From: an uncultured Aquabacterium sp.
GTDB taxonomy: Bacteria > Pseudomonadota > Gammaproteobacteria > Burkholderiales > Burkholderiaceae_C
Assembly (NCBI RefSeq): GCF_913773725.1
Contig: NZ_CAJYGK010000115.1
Span: forward strand, 186,001-250,000
Reading direction: 5' to 3'
Length of the DNA stretch: 64,000 nucleotides
The notes beneath the pieces were generated by a model. The model made no database searches and was not told the origin of the DNA. It saw nothing but the letters and a program-made list of their open reading frames with translations. This document shows, one piece after another, positions 7,729 through 16,540 of this stretch (position 1 is the first letter of the stretch; every line of letters begins with the position of its first letter). A program made the position numbers and the translations under genes.

Positions 7729-9153
7729 TCAGGTGGCCGCCCACAGCACGACAGCGGCCGCCACGCCGGTGGCCAGGCTGGTGCGGTCCTTCAACGCGTA
7801 CACCAGCGGGTCGTCGTCCATGCGACCGCGGTAGGTTTCCATCCAGATGCGGCTGATCCAGTACAGCATCACGGGCACCAGCAGCCACACCAGCTTGGGC
7901 TGGGTGTAGAGCCGGGCGATGTCCGGCGAGTTCACATACAGGGCGAGCACCAGGATGCTGAGGTAGCCGCTGGCGGTGCCCAGGCTCTGCAGCAGGTGGA
8001 TGTCATCGACCTGATAGCCGCGCCCCGAGGCCTTGTCCTTGCCCTGGACCCGCATGGCATGCAGCTCGGCGTAGCGCTTGACGATGGCCAGGCTCAGGAA
8101 GATGAAGATCGCGAACATCAGCAGCCAGAACGACAAGGGGATGTCGGTGGCGGCGGCGCCGGCCACGATGCGCACGGTGTAGAGCCCGGCCAGCGTCAGC
8201 ACGTCGATCATCACCAGCCGCTTGAGCAGGAAGGAGTAGGCCAGCGTGACCACGTAATAGGCCACCAGCACACCGAGGAACTTGACGGGCAGCAGCAGGG
8301 CCAGGCCGAAGGCCACGAGCAGCAGCAGCGGGGCGGCAATCAGGCCGAAGAGCAGGCTCAGTGTGCCGGCGGCAAACGGGCGCCGGCACTTGCTGTGGTG
8401 TTGGCGGTCCGACTCCAGGTCCAGCATGTCGTTGAGCAGGTAGACCGAGGACGCACACAGGCTGAAGGCCACGAAGGCGATCAGCGCATCCAGCAGGACC
8501 GCGGTGTCGCCCAGCACGTGGGCGGCGGCCACGGGCACGAAGATCAGTGCGTTCTTGGCCCACTGGTGCACGCGCAAGGCCTTGGTGACCACCCTCAGCG
8601 TGGTGGGCTGCGGGGCGAACGTGGCCGCCACCTGGGTCACGGCGCGCGCGCGTGACTCCAGCGCCTTGCCCCCGTGCACCACCACCGCCGCTCGGGCTTG
8701 GGGCCACACCTTCAGGTCCACCGCCTCGTTGCCGCAGTAGTCGAAGCCCTTCTCGCCGAAGCGCTTCACCAGTTCGGCCGCCTTGTTGCGCCCCGACAGG
8801 TTGGTCTGTCCATCGCTGGACAGCACGCCGTCGAACAGGCCCACGTGGTCGGCCACGGCCTGGGCCAGCCGGCTGTCGGAGGCCGTCACCAGCCACAGGG
8901 CCCGGCCGGCCCGCTTCTGAACCCGCAGCCAGTCGAGAAAGGGGGCGGCGTAGGGCAGGGCCGCGCCGTTCAGCGTGACCCGGCTGGCGATCTCGCGCTT
9001 GAGCCGGGCCTTGCCGCCCAGCAGCCACAGCGGGACCAGCAGCAGGTACAGGGGGTTGCGCTTGATGAGCAGGAGAAAGGACTCGAGCAGCAGGTCGCTG
9101 TGGATGAGGGTGCCGTCAAGGTCGACGCAAAGGGGAACGTCTCGCTGGGTCAT
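7729..9153 (-). CDS. HAD phosphatase-UbiA fusion: polyprenyl-phosphate phosphoribosyltransferase (DPPR synthase-like)
   Basis: A 474-residue two-domain membrane enzyme. Residues 1-180 are a HAD phosphatase (nucleophile motif V10-DLDGT-L16 with Asp11/Asp13, then a Thr/Ser motif WLVTASDS near 87-93 and CGNEAVDLKVW). Residues from about 190 form a UbiA prenyltransferase with NDMLDLESDR (241-250) and a second cluster ending in KRYAEL (359-364), both close to mycobacterial Rv3806c. Rv3806c transfers 5-phosphoribose to decaprenyl phosphate; the fused HAD domain may remove the 5-phosphate, a step done by a separate protein in mycobacteria. Start 9153 overlaps the preceding stop (ATGA). Biochemical roles are inferred from family and neighbours. 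Confidence 0.85.
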   Translation of the reverse strand: MTQRDVPLCVDLDGTLIHSDLLLESFLLLIKRNPLYLLLVPLWLLGGKARLKREIASRVTLNGAALPYAAPFLDWLRVQKRAGRALWLVTASDSRLAQAVADHVGLFDGVLSSDGQTNLSGRNKAAELVKRFGEKGFDYCGNEAVDLKVWPQARAAVVVHGGKALESRARAVTQVAATFAPQPTTLRVVTKALRVHQWAKNALIFVPVAAAHVLGDTAVLLDALIAFVAFSLCASSVYLLNDMLDLESDRQHHSKCRRPFAAGTLSLLFGLIAAPLLLLVAFGLALLLPVKFLGVLVAYYVVTLAYSFLLKRLVMIDVLTLAGLYTVRIVAGAAATDIPLSFWLLMFAIFIFLSLAIVKRYAELHAMRVQGKDKASGRGYQVDDIHLLQSLGTASGYLSILVLALYVNSPDIARLYTQPKLVWLLVPVMLYWISRIWMETYRGRMDDDPLVYALKDRTSLATGVAAAVVLWAAT

Positions 9154-10127
9154 GTTGTCTTGGTATGGCGCAGCACCCAGACGCAATACCAGCCGATCAC
9201 AACGGCCAGCCACAGCGTCAGCAGGCGACACACCAGGGTCAGGAGGATGGCTTGGGGCATGGTGAAGCCGTGCGCGTACAGCAGACCGGCCATGACGAAT
9301 TCGGTGCTGCCCAGTCCACCGGGCAGGAAGGACAGCGCGCCCACGATGATGGCCACGGCATAGATGCCCATGGCGGAGGGCACGCCCAGCAGGTCGGGGG
9401 AGAGCACGTCGGCCACCACCTTGAGCCCGATGGCCTCCAGGCCCCATGCCACCAGGCCCAGGGCCATGCCGCCCAGCAGGATGCCGGGGGACAGCAGGGC
9501 GCGGGCGCGCACCAGGGTGTGGGCCATGCCTTGGGCGGGACGCAGCAGCCGGTGGGTCGAGACCCGGGCATCGAGGTGAGCGGCCACGCGAGCCCAGGGC
9601 AGCAGCATCAGCACGGCCAGCAGCCCGCCCACCAGGCCGAGCGCCACCCAGAGGAAGCGGGCGTAGGCGTGGAGCTCGGTCAGGGCGGCAGCCGTGAGCA
9701 GCACCATGGCGAGCAGGTCCAGCAGCCGCTCGACGAAGAAAGCCGCGCCCGACACCGGCAGCCCGATGCCATGGGGCTGGTAGTACCGCGCCCGCACCAT
9801 CTCGCCGATCTTGCCGGGCGACAGCGTGAAGGCAAAGCCGGACATGTAGGTGAGCGACACGAAGCGCCAGGGCAGCACATGCCCGAGCCGGGTCATGTAC
9901 AGCCGCCAGCGCCAGATCCTCAGGCCATAGTTCACCAGCGAGAGCGCGCCGGCCAGCAGCACGGCACCCCATCCGGCCTGCAGCGGGTGCAGGTCGATCT
10001 GGGCGATGTCTTTGCGGAAGGCCGTGACGCACCACACCGCAAACACCGCGAACAGCCCATAGACGACGAGCTTGCGTAGCAAGGAATGGCTGGCGGCGAC
10101 AGCTGGCGGGGCCGTGTTCGAGTTCAT
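9150..10127 (-). CDS. Flippase-like integral membrane protein (LPG synthase TM/AglD family)
   Basis: A 325-residue polytopic inner-membrane protein with about seven to eight hydrophobic segments. Family motifs include SGFAFTLSPGKIGEMVRARY, FFVERLLDLL and SFLPGGLGSTEF, typical of the lysylphosphatidylglycerol-synthase transmembrane region family (UPF0104). Members often sit beside lipid-linked sugar genes and some are suspected lipid transporters, though this is not settled. Its overlap with the HAD-UbiA gene suggests it acts on, or regulates, polyprenyl-phosphoryl-pentose at the membrane. No strong Shine-Dalgarno precedes the ATG at 10127. It is preceded by a 71-bp gap containing hairpins. 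Confidence 0.75.
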   Translation of the reverse strand: MNSNTAPPAVAASHSLLRKLVVYGLFAVFAVWCVTAFRKDIAQIDLHPLQAGWGAVLLAGALSLVNYGLRIWRWRLYMTRLGHVLPWRFVSLTYMSGFAFTLSPGKIGEMVRARYYQPHGIGLPVSGAAFFVERLLDLLAMVLLTAAALTELHAYARFLWVALGLVGGLLAVLMLLPWARVAAHLDARVSTHRLLRPAQGMAHTLVRARALLSPGILLGGMALGLVAWGLEAIGLKVVADVLSPDLLGVPSAMGIYAVAIIVGALSFLPGGLGSTEFVMAGLLYAHGFTMPQAILLTLVCRLLTLWLAVVIGWYCVWVLRHTKTT

Positions 10128-10140
10128 TCAGGGATTATGC

Positions 10141-10192
10141 GGGGGTGGGTGTGACGCTTGTGTCACCGTCCCCACGGCTCGGGGGCCCCGAG
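10141..10192 (-). terminator. Tandem hairpins between rfbC and the flippase-like gene
   Basis: Two inverted repeats fill the 71-bp gap: CTCGGG/CCCGAG (10178-10192, 3-nt loop) and GTGAC/GTCAC (10151-10166) extended outward by GGGG/CCCC. Neither is followed by a U-tract on the minus strand. They could attenuate rather than fully stop read-through from the rhamnose genes. A CATAAT element just before the flippase-like gene could be a -10 box. Confidence 0.4.
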
Positions 10193-10198
10193 GGCGTA

Positions 10199-10762
10199 TC
10201 AGAAGGTGTCGGCGTGTTGGAGTACCGGCGCCTCTGCATCCTTTTGTGTCAGCAACGGCGTCATGCCGTTCAACGGCCAATCGATGCCGATGTCGGCGTC
10301 GTCCCAGCGGATGCTGCGCTCGTGTTCCTTCGAATAGGTGTCGGTGGTCTTGTAGAGGAAGTGCGTGTCGTCTTCCAGCGCGACGAAGCCGTGCGCAAAA
10401 CCTTCCGGGATCCACAACTGGCGGCGGTTGTCGGCATTGAGCTCCACCCCCACCCACTGCCCGAAGGTGGGCGAGCCCTTGCGGATGTCCACGGCCACAT
10501 CGAAGGCCGCCCCCTGGACGACGCGCACCAGTTTGCCTTGCGCGCGCGGGGCCAGCTGGTAATGCAGGCCACGCAGCACGCCCTTGCGGCTGCACGAGTG
10601 GTTGTCCTGCACGAACGGGCGTGGGACGGGGCGCCCCAATCGGGTGAGCTCGGCCTCGAAGCGGGCCTGGTTGAAGCTCTCCATGAACCAGCCCCGGTCG
10701 TCGCCGAACACGGCAGGCTCGATGATCAGCACGTCGTGCAGCGCAGTCTCGATCAGTTTCAT
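10199..10762 (-). CDS. rfbC: dTDP-4-dehydrorhamnose 3,5-epimerase
   Basis: A 187-residue cupin enzyme, third step of dTDP-L-rhamnose synthesis. The family signatures are present: FGDDRGWFMESFN, then FVQDNHSCSRKGVLRGLHYQ with the catalytic His, and WIPEGFAHGFVALED. Length matches the family. Start 10762 (MKLIETAL) gives the usual N-terminus; an upstream extension into the rfbA region is a frame artefact. It follows rfbA by 8 nt in a co-directional block in the order rfbB-rfbD-rfbA-rfbC. Confidence 0.97.
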   Translation of the reverse strand: MKLIETALHDVLIIEPAVFGDDRGWFMESFNQARFEAELTRLGRPVPRPFVQDNHSCSRKGVLRGLHYQLAPRAQGKLVRVVQGAAFDVAVDIRKGSPTFGQWVGVELNADNRRQLWIPEGFAHGFVALEDDTHFLYKTTDTYSKEHERSIRWDDADIGIDWPLNGMTPLLTQKDAEAPVLQHADTF

Positions 10763-10770
10763 GGGGCAGC

Positions 10771-11664
10771 TCAGTAGATTGTTTCGTTGAGCACCTTCAT
10801 CAGGTACTGGCCATAGCCGTTCTTCAGCATGGGGGCGGCGAGCTTTTCCAGCCGGGCAGCGTCGATCCAGCCCGAGCGGTAGGCGATTTCTTCGGGACAG
10901 GCGACCTTCAGGCCCTGGCGCTTTTCCAGTGTCGCGATGAACTGGCCGGCTTCCATCAGGCTGTCGTGCGTACCGGTGTCCAGCCAGGCATAGCCGCGGC
11001 CCATGATCTCGACACTCAGCTGGCCCTGCGCCAGGTAGCGCGCGTTGACGTCGGTGATCTCCAGCTCGCCGCGCGGGCTGGGCTGGATGCTGGCGGCGAT
11101 GTCGCACACCTGCTCGTCATAGAAGTACAGGCCGGTGACGGCGTAGTTGCTCTTGGGGGCCTTGGGCTTTTCTTCGATGCTGAGCGCCCGGCGTTGCGCA
11201 TCGAACTCGACCACGCCATAGCGCTCCGGATCGTGCACGTGGTAGGCGAACACGCTGGCGCCCGCGGTGCGCGCATTGGCGCTTTGCAGCTGGCGCTGCA
11301 GGTCGTGGCCGTAGTAGATGTTGTCGCCCAGCACCAGGGCGCTGGGGTGGCCACCCACGAAGTCACGCCCCAGGATGAAGGCTTGTGCCAGGCCGTCCGG
11401 GCTGGGCTGCACCGTGTACTGCAGGTTCAGGCCCCACTGGCTGCCGTCGCCCAGCAGCGCCTCGAAGCGGGGCGTGTCCTGCGGGGTGCTGATCAGCAGG
11501 ATGTCGCGGATGCCGGCCAGCATCAGCGTGCTCAGCGGGTAGTACACCATGGGCTTGTCGTACACCGGCAGCAGCTGCTTGCTGATGGCCAGGGTGGCCG
11601 GGTGCAGCCGTGTGCCGGAGCCGCCGGCCAGGATGATGCCCTTGCGGGTCTTGTCCATGTTCAT
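10771..11664 (-). CDS. rfbA: Glucose-1-phosphate thymidylyltransferase
   Basis: A 297-residue cytoplasmic enzyme that makes dTDP-glucose, the first step of rhamnose precursor synthesis. It opens with the nucleotide-binding loop [15 protein letters not shown] and has [31 protein letters not shown] and [18 protein letters not shown], all diagnostic of RmlA. Length is normal. The start overlaps the rfbD stop (ATGA, 11661-11664), indicating translational coupling; a second in-frame ATG lies two codons inside. Confidence 0.97.
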   Translation of the reverse strand: MNMDKTRKGIILAGGSGTRLHPATLAISKQLLPVYDKPMVYYPLSTLMLAGIRDILLISTPQDTPRFEALLGDGSQWGLNLQYTVQPSPDGLAQAFILGRDFVGGHPSALVLGDNIYYGHDLQRQLQSANARTAGASVFAYHVHDPERYGVVEFDAQRRALSIEEKPKAPKSNYAVTGLYFYDEQVCDIAASIQPSPRGELEITDVNARYLAQGQLSVEIMGRGYAWLDTGTHDSLMEAGQFIATLEKRQGLKVACPEEIAYRSGWIDAARLEKLAAPMLKNGYGQYLMKVLNETIY

Positions 11665-12581
11665 TCCCTCCCGAGGATTTCAGTGAGCATGCGCTCGACG
11701 CCGTGCTGCCACGGCGGCAGCGTCAGGCCGAAGCCCTCGCGCAGCTTGCGGGTGTCCAGCCGCGAGTTCAGCGGGCGCTGCGCGGGCGTCGGGTAGCCGC
11801 TGGTGGGCAGCGCCTCGATGGCCTCAGGCGCCACCCGGATGGGCTGGCCGCGTTCGCGCGCCCATTCGATGACGAAACGGGCGTAGTCGAACCAGCTGGT
11901 CTCGCCGCCGGCCACCAGGTGGTACAGGCCGAGCAGGTCGTGGCGGCCGCCCGCCACGGTGCGGATGGCGTGGGCGGTGACGTCGGCCAGCAAGTCAGCC
12001 CCGGTGGGCGCGCCGATCTGGTCGTTGATCACCTTGAGCTGGTCGCGCTCGGCGGCCAGGCGCAGCATGGTCTTTGCGAAGTTGCCGCCCCGTGCGGCGT
12101 ACACCCAGCTGGTGCGCAAGATCAGGTGGCGGCAGCCGCTGGCCTGGATCGCCTGTTCGCCCTCGAGCTTGGTGCGGCCGTACACGCTCAGCGGGCCGGT
12201 GGCCGCGGTCTCGTCGCGCGGGGCCGTGCCGCTGCCATCGAACACGTAGTCGGTGCTGTAGTGCACGAGCAGCGCACCGAGTTCGGCTGCCACCTGGGCG
12301 ATGAGGCCCGGTGTGGTGGCGTTCAGCGCCCGCGCCAGGTCCGGTTCGCTCTCGGCCTTGTCCACTGCAGTGTGGGCCGCGGCGTTGACGATGACGTCCG
12401 GCCGGATCGCGCGCACCAGCGCGGCCACCTGCTCGGGCTGGCTGAAGTCGGCGCGCAGCTCGGGGGCCTCGGCAGGGCCGGGGCTTTTGCGGTCCAGTGC
12501 GGTGACGCGGCCCAGCGGCGCCAGTGCCCGCTGCAGTTCCCAGCCAACCTGGCCGCCCTTGCCCAGCAGAAGAATGTGCAT
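11661..12581 (-). CDS. rfbD: dTDP-4-dehydrorhamnose reductase
   Basis: A 306-residue NAD(P)H-dependent reductase for the last step of dTDP-L-rhamnose synthesis. It shows the N-terminal Rossmann loop [13 protein letters not shown], the sequence [26 protein letters not shown], and the catalytic YGRTKLEGE. Start 12581 ([10 protein letters not shown]) matches the normal N-terminus of the family; the open frame continues upstream into rfbB without functional meaning. An 11-nt gap separates it from rfbB. Confidence 0.97.
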   Translation of the reverse strand: MHILLLGKGGQVGWELQRALAPLGRVTALDRKSPGPAEAPELRADFSQPEQVAALVRAIRPDVIVNAAAHTAVDKAESEPDLARALNATTPGLIAQVAAELGALLVHYSTDYVFDGSGTAPRDETAATGPLSVYGRTKLEGEQAIQASGCRHLILRTSWVYAARGGNFAKTMLRLAAERDQLKVINDQIGAPTGADLLADVTAHAIRTVAGGRHDLLGLYHLVAGGETSWFDYARFVIEWARERGQPIRVAPEAIEALPTSGYPTPAQRPLNSRLDTRKLREGFGLTLPPWQHGVERMLTEILGRE

Positions 12582-12592
12582 GGCGACCCCGC

Positions 12593-13678
12593 TCAGCCCT
12601 GGCGGCCGCTGTAGTTCTTCGCGATCCACTCGCGGTAGGCGCCCGAGCGCACGGTGTCGATCCACTCGGTGTTCTCGAGGTACCAGCGCACGGTCTTGTC
12701 GATGCCGGACTCGAAGGTCTCGGCCGGCTGCCAGCCGATCTCGCGCTGGATCTTGGTGGGGTCGATCGCGTAGCGGCGGTCGTGGCCGGGTCGGTCGGCC
12801 ACGTAGGTGATCAGGCTCTCGTACTTCGTGCCATCGGCGCGCGGGCGCAGGGCGTCCAGCTTGCGGCAGATGGTGGTCACCACATCGATGTTCTTGATCT
12901 CGTTGATGCCGCCGACGTTGTAGGTTTCGCCGCAGCGGCCCTTGTCCAGCACCTGGCAGATGGCCTCGCAGTGGTCACGCACGAACAGCCAGTCGCGGAT
13001 GTTCAGGCCGTCGCCATAGACGGGCAAGGGCTTGCCATCCAGCGCGTTCAGGATCATCAGCGGGATGAGCTTTTCGGGGAAGTGGTACGGCCCGTAGTTG
13101 TTGCTGCAGTTGGTCGTCAGCGTCGGGAAGCCGTAGGTGTGGTGGTAGGCGCGCACCAGGTGGTCGCTGCCAGCCTTGCTCGCCGAGTAAGGGCTGTTGG
13201 GGGCGTACGGCGTGGTCTCGCTGAAGGCCGGGTCGGTGTCCGCCAGCGAGCCATAGACCTCGTCGGTGCTGACGTGCAGGAAGCGGAAGGCAGCCTTGGC
13301 GTCCCCCTCCAGGGCGCCCCAGTACGCGCGGGCCTCTTCCAGCAGGCTGAAGGTGCCCACCATGTTGGTGTGGATGAACTCGCCCGGGCCGTGGATGGAG
13401 CGGTCAACGTGGCTTTCTGCCGCGAAGTGCACGATCAGGCGGGGGAGGTGGGTGGCCAGCGCGGTGCGCACGGCCTCGCGGTCGGCGATGTCGGCCTGCA
13501 CCAGCGTGGCCTGCCCGGACTGCAGGTAGCGGGCGATGGTGGCCGGATTGCCCGCGTAGGTCAGCTTGTCGAACACCACCACGGGTTCGGCCTGCAGCCC
13601 ATTGGCCGCAGCCCGCTCGAACCAGTGGTGCACGAAATTACCGCCGATGAAGCCGGCGCCGCCAGTGATCAGGATCAT
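12593..13678 (-). CDS. rfbB: dTDP-glucose 4,6-dehydratase
   Basis: A 361-residue NAD+-dependent SDR, second step of the rhamnose route. Signatures are [14 protein letters not shown] at the N-terminus, [19 protein letters not shown], the active-site Thr-Asp-Glu in STDEVYGSL, and [18 protein letters not shown] 13678 (MILITGG) is preferred over a TTG three codons upstream. No clear ribosome site is visible, and only 31 bp separate it from the GT2 gene upstream, so it is probably transcribed from the exosortase side. Confidence 0.97.
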   Translation of the reverse strand: MILITGGAGFIGGNFVHHWFERAAANGLQAEPVVVFDKLTYAGNPATIARYLQSGQATLVQADIADREAVRTALATHLPRLIVHFAAESHVDRSIHGPGEFIHTNMVGTFSLLEEARAYWGALEGDAKAAFRFLHVSTDEVYGSLADTDPAFSETTPYAPNSPYSASKAGSDHLVRAYHHTYGFPTLTTNCSNNYGPYHFPEKLIPLMILNALDGKPLPVYGDGLNIRDWLFVRDHCEAICQVLDKGRCGETYNVGGINEIKNIDVVTTICRKLDALRPRADGTKYESLITYVADRPGHDRRYAIDPTKIQREIGWQPAETFESGIDKTVRWYLENTEWIDTVRSGAYREWIAKNYSGRQG

Positions 13679-13709
13679 GGCGGGCAAGTATGCCAGCCCA
13701 CAACGACGG

Positions 13710-14756
13710 TCAGGACCGGGATGCCATGTTCAGCCCGACCCCTCGGCTGGATGGGTTACAGACGTAGCGTGCCAGGGGCAGCCCCAGCCGGCGGGGCAGC
13801 AGCCAGATACCGAGGGCCCATCCTGCGAGGGCCAGCTTCACGGGCCAGCGGCAGTCCCGGATGCGAATGGATTGCCAGAGTGCCGGCCATTCCTGCCAGC
13901 CGGCCCGCAAGCCCGTGAGGTAGGACGGCGTCGTGTAGATCGCGCTGGCAAATGCCTGCTTCTGCAGCGAAAAGTCGGCTGCCACATCCGGCGCCAGCCG
14001 CTCGCCGGGAAGCGCCACGGCCAGCCAGGCACGCAGGCGCCGGTAGCGGTTGGCCTGGAGGGCCACGCGTGTGGTGCCCAGGGCGTTGCCAAAGCACAGG
14101 CTGGCCTGGTCCTGGTCCTTGTGTACGCGGTATTCCGCCAGGGCGTCGGGCAGAGCGCGGACGCGGCCGAGCAGCGCCGTGCCATAGCCGGCAAAGAAGT
14201 CGGCCCCATGCCGGTCCTGCCGGTGGGCCGGAATGGGCATGAGCCGTCTGAGGGCCGACACCCGATAGGCATTGCCACTGCCAGGCGCCGCGAAGAAGAG
14301 GCGACCCGCGCGGACCGTGTCGGCGAGATCGCCCTCGGCCATGCGTGTCGGGATCACCGACCCCTTGGCGGTGCCGTCCGGGCCGATGAGTGCCAGCCGG
14401 AAGTGCACCCGCGCCACCGCTTCGTCCACCATGGCGCGAGCCACTGCGCCCACGGCGTCCGGACGCAACCTGTCGTCCGAGTCGAGGAAGATCACGACAT
14501 CGCCCGACACGGTCCCCAGGCCGGTGTTGTAAGCCGCCACCTGTCCGCCGTTGGCCTGTGCGACCAGCGTAATCTGATTGCCGAAGCGCCGGGCGATCGC
14601 CAGCGAATCGTCGGTCGAGCCATCGTCGACGACGATCACCTCGTGCACAGGGTGCCGCTGGGTCAGGGCCGACGAGATCGCATCGCTCAGGAAGCGGTCG
14701 TAGTTGTGGTTGCAGATGACGATGGAAACGCGTGGCAGGCTCATGACGGGGCTCAT
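13710..14756 (-). CDS. GT2-family glycosyltransferase
   Basis: A 348-residue GT-A enzyme that would add one sugar to a lipid-linked repeat unit on the cytoplasmic face. The donor-binding region reads [14 protein letters not shown], then [10 protein letters not shown], and the DxD motif lies in [11 protein letters not shown] hydrophobic patch near the C-terminus ([20 protein letters not shown]) could tether it to the membrane. The start overlaps the EpsI stop by 4 nt, tying it to the exosortase genes. Donor and acceptor are unknown; the rhamnose genes directly downstream make dTDP-rhamnose a candidate donor. Confidence 0.88.
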   Translation of the reverse strand: MSPVMSLPRVSIVICNHNYDRFLSDAISSALTQRHPVHEVIVVDDGSTDDSLAIARRFGNQITLVAQANGGQVAAYNTGLGTVSGDVVIFLDSDDRLRPDAVGAVARAMVDEAVARVHFRLALIGPDGTAKGSVIPTRMAEGDLADTVRAGRLFFAAPGSGNAYRVSALRRLMPIPAHRQDRHGADFFAGYGTALLGRVRALPDALAEYRVHKDQDQASLCFGNALGTTRVALQANRYRRLRAWLAVALPGERLAPDVAADFSLQKQAFASAIYTTPSYLTGLRAGWQEWPALWQSIRIRDCRWPVKLALAGWALGIWLLPRRLGLPLARYVCNPSSRGVGLNMASRS

Positions 14757-15442
14757 CGGACGAGGTAGCTGCGGGTTTGCGGCGGAACGGCGGCCACGAG
14801 TTCACGGGCGAAGGATTCGACCAGCGCGTGGTGCGGGGCAGCGTCTTCGCCAGGGCGCACACGTTGAGAAACGCGAACCAGCATCCCGTCGGTCGTGCGG
14901 CCCTGAAGGCCTTCCTTCATGATCTGCCATCGGACTTGCCAGGGGCTGCTGCTGTAGGTGTCGCCGATGCGGATCCAGTAGCTGACCACTTCCATGCTGT
15001 TGCGCGCCTGGACGACCATGCGCTGCCCTGTGACGTTCTTGCCGGTCTGGGTGTCAGTAATACCGGTAAAAGTGACCGGTCGCAGCGAATTGACCTTGTA
15101 GCCTTGAGCCGGGTAGCAGAGCTCGGGCCTGTGGATCTTGACCTCCTGCCGCTGGTTCTTGCCGTACGCGAGGGCCAACATGACGGCGTCGCCGCGGTCG
15201 TTGATGTAGGTGCGAGAGACGACCTCGTCATACGGTTGATCGGTGGATGTGACCCCTTTGGTCGCCACCGAGACCTGTTGCAGAGGACTGGGCAGCAGCC
15301 GCCAGGTGCCGAAGGCCGCCGGCATGTGGGCCTCCAGGTCAGGGTCGGGAACGGCTGCGTTCAGCGACGGGCGCAGTACGACGGCCACGGCTGCGAACAG
15401 CAGCAGCATGCCTGCGACGGATGAGGCTCTGGCCCAGCTCAT
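14753..15442 (-). CDS. epsI: Exosortase-associated protein EpsI, copy 1
   Basis: A 229-residue protein of the EpsI family, always found with exosortases and required for methanolan production in Methylobacillus; its biochemical role is not known. An N-terminal hydrophobic segment (about 8-25) should anchor it in the inner membrane with the rest in the periplasm. The family core VKIHRPELCYPAQGYKV with its conserved Cys is present, as is SYWIRIGD. The start overlaps the exosortase stop by 4 nt and the stop overlaps the GT2 start by 4 nt. The second copy at 38168 is clearly divergent. Confidence 0.92.
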   Translation of the reverse strand: MSWARASSVAGMLLLFAAVAVVLRPSLNAAVPDPDLEAHMPAAFGTWRLLPSPLQQVSVATKGVTSTDQPYDEVVSRTYINDRGDAVMLALAYGKNQRQEVKIHRPELCYPAQGYKVNSLRPVTFTGITDTQTGKNVTGQRMVVQARNSMEVVSYWIRIGDTYSSSPWQVRWQIMKEGLQGRTTDGMLVRVSQRVRPGEDAAPHHALVESFARELVAAVPPQTRSYLVR

Positions 15443-16335
15443 GCGGTGCGCTCCTTCCGAGGACGTTGACGATCGAAGAACAGGCCCAGCAGCGAGTCGG
15501 CACCCACCGTCAGTGCCGTGGCCACCAGGAACAGCAGGATGCCGGCGAAGTCATGCACGAAGCCCTGGCCCACCTCGTCACCGAAGTAATAGGTGATGAG
15601 CACAAGGGCAATCACACGCAGCACATTCGAGGTAAACGAGATCGGGATGATGAGCGTGGCCAGCAGGATGTTGCGCGCACGGCTGGCGTGCTGGACTACG
15701 CTCATGTAGAACACGCCGATCGCCTCCAGCGCGAAGATGGAGTTGAGCCCTGCGCAGGCATCGGCCACCAGCAACTGGTAGGGGCCGATGTGCAGGGTCA
15801 CACCCATGCGGGCGATGGGATACCCGATGGCGTAGAGGATGTGCTCAGCGACATACGACACCCCCATCTTCAGCGGTGCTGTGACCACATCGACGATCGA
15901 GCCTGGCACCGGCACGAGGAAGATCAGGAAGAAGATCGGGAACCACATGGTCTTGAGACCCTGCCAGCCCCACAGCAGCAGCAGCACGCCCATGACCACG
16001 GGAATCTGCGAGACGGCATCCAGGAAGAGCACGTCCTGTGAGCGGCCCACCACATACATCAGACCGCCGGTGATCAGGATCAGCAGACCGGGCACCGTGG
16101 CCGGGCGGGCCCGAAGGGCCGTGAGTTGCGGATAGCGCTGCCAGGCCAGCCACAGCGCAAGGGCCAGCATCACCGGCCCATGCCCCTGCCCGACCACGCC
16201 CCAGATGAACTCGTCGAGGGCCCGATAGGTCGGGAAGTACATGATCAGCAAGGCCAGTCCGGCCAGCGCGGGAGCCCATCTGTGCAACTGGGCCGCGGCA
16301 TGCCAGGGCGTATGAGGAAGGGTGGGTGCAGTCAT
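15439..16335 (-). CDS. xrtB: Exosortase (XrtB type), copy 1
   Basis: A 298-residue, eight-helix membrane protease/transpeptidase of the EpsH family that is expected to cleave PEP-CTERM-type sorting tails. The catalytic triad residues are intact: Cys194 (ADACAGLNS), Arg240 (TSNVLRVIAL) and His261 (GQGFVHDFAG). The GHGP motif near 51-54 and KTMWFPIFFLIFLVPVPG are also typical. ATG 16335 is chosen; a TTG 12 codons upstream is possible. It heads a minus-strand unit running through epsI, GT2, rfbBDAC and probably on to dprE2. No substrate gene is visible nearby. Subtype B is judged by its pairing with EpsI and EpsF/G homologues. Confidence 0.92.
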   Translation of the reverse strand: MTAPTLPHTPWHAAAQLHRWAPALAGLALLIMYFPTYRALDEFIWGVVGQGHGPVMLALALWLAWQRYPQLTALRARPATVPGLLILITGGLMYVVGRSQDVLFLDAVSQIPVVMGVLLLLWGWQGLKTMWFPIFFLIFLVPVPGSIVDVVTAPLKMGVSYVAEHILYAIGYPIARMGVTLHIGPYQLLVADACAGLNSIFALEAIGVFYMSVVQHASRARNILLATLIIPISFTSNVLRVIALVLITYYFGDEVGQGFVHDFAGILLFLVATALTVGADSLLGLFFDRQRPRKERTA

Positions 16336-16540
16336 GAGGTGCCAGAAATGGAAGCCGTGAGCCGGGAGCAACCGGCGGGCCTTGCAAGCCCGTCATCCTC
16401 GGTTTTTCCCCGAAAAAAGGGGGGTCCTGAAAACACTGTTACGTCTGCGACGCACGCTCACCTCGGCATACAGCCTCCTCACATCTGACCCCTGTTGACG
16501 GGGGATGACGAGGAAGGATGCGTCGATAGACTGGGGCGTC
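16336..16540. other. Divergent promoter region, exosortase 1 / glycosyltransferase
   Basis: About 205 bp between divergently transcribed genes. It contains a run TTTTTCCCC-GAAAAAAGGGG around 16400-16425, locally A/T-rich for this DNA, and CCCCTGTTGACGGGGG at about 16491-16506, a short hairpin. Promoters for both directions are expected here, but I could not fix convincing -35/-10 pairs. Confidence 0.4.

Noticed and set aside
6268-8655. 795-codon plus-strand open frame
   Set aside because: It is antisense to the DprE2, DprE1 and UbiA genes and has the composition typical of shadow frames in GC-rich DNA.
16400-16425. TTTTTCCCC/GAAAAAAGGGG run as a terminator
   Set aside because: The arms do not pair as a stem followed by a U-tract in either gene's downstream region; it lies in a divergent promoter region.
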